A stretch of 13,537 nucleotides of DNA, taken from positions 1 to 13,537 of the forward strand of contig JBKPSJ010000352.1 of NCBI GenBank assembly GCA_046765875.1. The letters are read 5' to 3'. Below are positions 11,351 through 13,537 of the stretch, piece after piece. Numbering within the stretch: position 1 is the stretch's first letter; each line of letters opens with the position of its first letter. Both the position numbers and the translations under genes were made by a program. The DNA comes from DASRHY01 sp046765875. GTDB taxonomy: Bacteria; Actinomycetota; Actinomycetes; Propionibacteriales; Kribbellaceae. The notes beneath the pieces were generated by a model. That model saw only the letters and a list, made by a program, of their open reading frames with translations. It was not told where the DNA came from and did not search any database.

Positions 11351-12814
11351 ATGACCACCTCGAGTCGTTCGCTACTCGCACTTGGCCTGCTGCTCGGCCC
11401 GTACCTGGTGGCCGCCGCTCTGGCGCCGGCCGTTGTGCTCGCCCTGGTCTCCGGCAGTCTGGTCGCGACGGTGGTGGCCGTCGTCACGGCCGTCGCGTTC
11501 GCCGTCGCCGCCCGGCCCGCTTTCCGGCGGGCGAGCGGTCCTGCGAGCGGGGTGGAGGTCGGCCGTGACGCCCAGCCCCGATTGTGGGCGGAGATCGACC
11601 GGCTCGCCATCGCCATCGGGACCGCCGTCCCCACCGAGCTGTGGCTCGTACCTGACGCCCGGGTCGCGCTGTGGGAGGACACCCGGATGCTCGGTCTCCG
11701 CAGCGGTCCACAGCGGCTTACGATCGGGCTGCCGCTGCTGTCGGGGCTGACGGTCGTACAGTTCCAGACGCTGGCCGCCCATGAGCTCGGCCGGTACGGC
11801 GGCGGGTTGTCCGGGAAGGTCTACCGCGGTGCCGACGCGCTCGATTCGGTCGCGACCGGAACGCTGTGGCGGCGATTCGCCCGGCTGTACGGCTCGGCCG
11901 CCGGTGACGTGATCCGCGAGCAGGAGCTTGACGCTGACGAGCTCGCGGTACGGCACGCTGGCCGGAACCCGGCCAGGGCGGCGCTGCGCGAGTCGGTGGC
12001 GCTCGACCGGGCCTGGCGAAGCTTCCGGGAGTGGTACGGCGATCTCGGGGTGGACAACGGCCGGCGGCCGCTCGCGGTGTTCGACGGCTTCCAGCGGTTC
12101 CTCGCCGAGCCGACCCGCCAGCTCCAGCTGATCGAGGTACGCAACGGCCTCACCGTCGACGACCGGCGCGCCGGGCGGCCGCCGCTGCGGGACCGGCTCG
12201 CGGCCATCGACGAGTTGCCCGACGACGGCGTCGTCGACGACTACACGCCGGCGCTGACCCTGCTCGACGACCCGGACAAGGTCCTGCGCGACGTCGAGGC
12301 ATGGATGTACCACGGCACCGGCCTGAGGCCCACCGCCTGGGACGAGCTCGCTTCGTCGGCCGGTGCGGCGAGCGCCCGGGCCGGCGCGTGCATGCTGACG
12401 GTTGCCGCCGAGGAGTCCGGCCTGGCGAAGCCTGCCACCCTCAACACGGTCTTCGACGCCGTGCGCCGCGGCGAGCTCAGCGCGATCGCCGGTCCGGTGC
12501 TGGAGCCCGACGCGACGGTCGCCGAGCGGCTCCGGGTCGCCGAGCGGTTGCTGGCCGACCTGGTCGTGATCGCCTTGATCGACACGGACCGGGCGTCGTA
12601 CCGGCTGAACTGGGCCGGCCCGTCGGTGCTCGTCGGCCCGGACGGCGCGCCGCTGGACCTGGGCCCTGTTGTGGCACACGCGGTCGACGACCCGACCGCG
12701 GCGTATGCCCTCCAGGGCTGGCTCACGGCATGCGGCGTGCGGCCCGACTACCGCGTCGACACCGATGGCGAGCTGCAGCCGGCCGGGGAATCCCGCGAGT
12801 CCGCGCGCGGTTGA
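11351..12814 (+). CDS. M48-like membrane protein with altered zinc motif (HELGR)
   Basis: A 487-residue protein. Residues about 7-54 hold two adjacent membrane segments. The following domain resembles the M48 metallopeptidase core: RLWAEIDRLAIAIGTAVPTE at 77-96, LTIGLPLLSGLTVVQFQTLAAHELGRY at 123-149, and EQELDADELAVRHAG at 190-204, the usual place of the third zinc ligand (Glu192, with Asp196). The active-site motif HExxH is HELGR here (His144, Glu145, Arg148), so one zinc-binding histidine is replaced. It may therefore be a non-catalytic relative or bind metal differently. The long C-terminal half (about 230-487) has no recognised motif. The ATG at 11351 follows GAGGG by 4 nt; an in-frame ATG at 11318 would add 11 Arg/Pro-rich residues. 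The stop is 33 nt before tmRNA. No neighbouring partner gene suggests a pathway. Confidence 0.7.
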   Translation: MTTSSRSLLALGLLLGPYLVAAALAPAVVLALVSGSLVATVVAVVTAVAFAVAARPAFRRASGPASGVEVGRDAQPRLWAEIDRLAIAIGTAVPTELWLVPDARVALWEDTRMLGLRSGPQRLTIGLPLLSGLTVVQFQTLAAHELGRYGGGLSGKVYRGADALDSVATGTLWRRFARLYGSAAGDVIREQELDADELAVRHAGRNPARAALRESVALDRAWRSFREWYGDLGVDNGRRPLAVFDGFQRFLAEPTRQLQLIEVRNGLTVDDRRAGRPPLRDRLAAIDELPDDGVVDDYTPALTLLDDPDKVLRDVEAWMYHGTGLRPTAWDELASSAGAASARAGACMLTVAAEESGLAKPATLNTVFDAVRRGELSAIAGPVLEPDATVAERLRVAERLLADLVVIALIDTDRASYRLNWAGPSVLVGPDGAPLDLGPVVAHAVDDPTAAYALQGWLTACGVRPDYRVDTDGELQPAGESRESARG

Positions 12815-12819
12815 CCCTG

Positions 12820-12825
12820 TAGAGT
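12820..12825 (+). promoter_or_regulatory. Candidate -10 element of ssrA
   Basis: TAGAGT fits the actinobacterial TANNNT -10 consensus. Transcription would start near 12832, about 16 nt before the mature tmRNA 5' end, as expected for a precursor trimmed by RNase P. No convincing -35 is seen in the upstream coding region of the M48-like gene. Confidence 0.4.
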
Positions 12826-12847
12826 GGTCGGGTTGACAACTGAACAT

Positions 12848-13221
12848 GGGGGTGAACGGTTTCGACTTTGGTCGTACGTTCCGAGAGAAGCGGGCCGAGG
12901 ACCCAGGGTCATCTCGTTAACGATCCTTGGAAACCAATAAGTGCCAATTCACAGCGCACTCACTTCGCTCTCGCCGCCTGACGGCCTGAGGTAAACGAAG
13001 GGTCAGCCCGGGGTTGCTTCCGACCCGGATCCTGGCCTCATCCAGGAAGCTCGCTCTGCTGACCCGGTCACGGGGCCGGCAGGGGACATCCACAGTGACT
13101 GAGCCCGTCAGCGACATCGTCTGCGTGAGCGCTGGGGCTGAGAAAGCGACTAGCAGACTGCGCCCGGAGAAGTCTCGGACCGACGCTGAAGGACGCGGGT
13201 TCGATTCCCGCCACCTCCACC
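12848..13221 (+). ncRNA. ssrA: Transfer-messenger RNA (tmRNA, SsrA)
   Basis: tmRNA rescues stalled ribosomes with SmpB and adds a degradation tag to the unfinished protein. The 5' end GGGGGTG (12848-12854) pairs with CACCTCC (13212-13218) to form the tRNA-like acceptor stem. GAACGGTTTCGACT, the D-arm-like landmark, follows at once. The T arm GCGGG-TTCGATT-CCCGC lies at 13195-13211. The tag frame starts at the resume codon GCC at 12943-12945 and encodes ANSQRTHFALAA, ending with TGA at 12979-12981; the final ALAA is the usual ClpXP-type degron. The gene ends ACC followed by C, so the 3' CCA is not fully encoded and must be completed by nucleotidyltransferase. It is a one-piece tmRNA of about 374 nt. 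The mRNA-like part lies in the expected place between the two halves of the tRNA-like domain. I did not work out the pseudoknots one by one. Confidence 0.97.
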
Positions 13222-13227
13222 CCCGGC

Positions 13228-13263
13228 GAACCCGCAGGTCAGACCCCTCTGACCTGCGGGTTC
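13228..13263 (+). terminator. ssrA terminator, perfect 16-bp hairpin
   Basis: GAACCCGCAGGTCAGA (13228-13243) and TCTGACCTGCGGGTTC (13248-13263) are exactly complementary around a CCCC loop, beginning 6 nt after the tmRNA 3' end. No long U-run follows (TTCGTGCTGT), as is common for actinobacterial terminators. It could also stop transcription of the minus-strand gene entering from the right edge. Confidence 0.85.
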
Positions 13264-13327
13264 GTGCTGTACGCGACCGACAAACTCACGCCGTCCGGCT
13301 GAGAATCGTCGCGGCAGCCGTCACTCA

Positions 13328-13537
13328 TCAGGTCAGTCGGTGCTCCGAGCACAGTGCCATGTGCTCGAGGGGGTCGGTCCGCTCCGCGCCGGTGGCCATC
13401 CGGAAGAAGGTGGCGTCGTTGTCGCACACGAGCCGTCGGGGTGCTGATAGTCGCACGTTGGCAGCTCGGCGGCGGCCAGGTCGCGGCTGATGAGCACGCT
13501 CGCGTACTCGTCCGCAGCCTGCAGCTCCTCCGCGGTG
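13328..13537 (-). pseudogene. 3' part of an unidentified gene with an apparent frameshift (runs off window)
   Basis: Read from the right edge on the minus strand, the first frame gives AEELQAADEYASVLISRDLA, then AAELPTCDYQHPD, with strongly G/C-biased third positions. Near 13435 the coding signal moves to a neighbouring frame: RLVCDNDATFFRMATGAERT, then DPLEHMALCSEHRLT, with TGA at 13328-13330. Adding one base (GAC CGG CTC in place of GACGGCTC) joins the two parts smoothly as HPDRLVCDND. The gene is therefore either a genuine pseudogene or holds a one-base sequencing error. Without repair the first frame runs on to a TGA at 13333-13335 through sequence that does not look coding. I do not recognise the family. 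The conserved-looking cysteines and histidines may be functional, but nothing shows how. Confidence 0.5.

Noticed and set aside
13014..13490. 158-codon open frame through the tmRNA gene and terminator
   Set aside because: It overlaps the tmRNA structural domains and the terminator hairpin, so it cannot be a protein gene in that context.

Overview
The window is GC-rich DNA with strong G/C bias at third codon positions. Together with an F420-type oxidoreductase, an ECF42-type sigma factor, a DUF1707 protein and an ftsE-ftsX-M23 peptidase-smpB-ssrA order, this points to an actinobacterium. A Kribbella or Nocardioides-like member of the Propionibacteriales is my best guess, but nothing here fixes the genus.

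Left part (1-5137), catabolic and accessory genes. The 3' end of a dihydropyrimidinase gene is followed 15 nt later by an F420-dependent luciferase-like oxidoreductase, which suggests a pyrimidine or hydantoin degradation operon. A 374-nt convergent intergenic region then carries nested palindromic repeats, a short frameshifted relic of a tannase C-terminus and a perfect 19-bp hairpin. On the minus strand lies a secreted tannase/feruloyl esterase. It is divergent from a gene for a putative glycolipid-binding (PF06475-like) protein, with five 11-bp direct repeats between the two. A PfkB-type kinase on the minus strand converges on the glycolipid-binding gene with only 5 nt between the stop codons.

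Middle (5204-6885), a self-contained sigma factor module. A DGPF/YCII small protein and an ECF42-type sigma factor with a long C-terminal extension form a two-gene operon. It sits behind a promoter that looks like the ECF42 target motif (TGTCGA-17 nt-CGTC), and a hairpin follows the operon.

Right part (6947-13263), cell division and ribosome rescue. FtsE and FtsX form the membrane ABC complex that controls cell-wall hydrolases. The next gene encodes a secreted coiled-coil M23 endopeptidase, the likely FtsEX-controlled enzyme. SmpB follows, then a DUF1707-DUF4870 membrane protein and an M48-like membrane protein whose HExxH motif has become HELGR. Last comes ssrA (tmRNA), the RNA partner of SmpB, whose tag reads ANSQRTHFALAA, followed by a perfect 16-bp terminator hairpin. 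The right edge holds the 3' part of a minus-strand gene that appears frameshifted.

No phage, transposase, CRISPR array or defence system is visible. The most unusual items are the nested palindromes, the tannase relic, the 11-bp iterons, the possible structured leader of the M23 gene and the M48-like protein lacking a zinc ligand.
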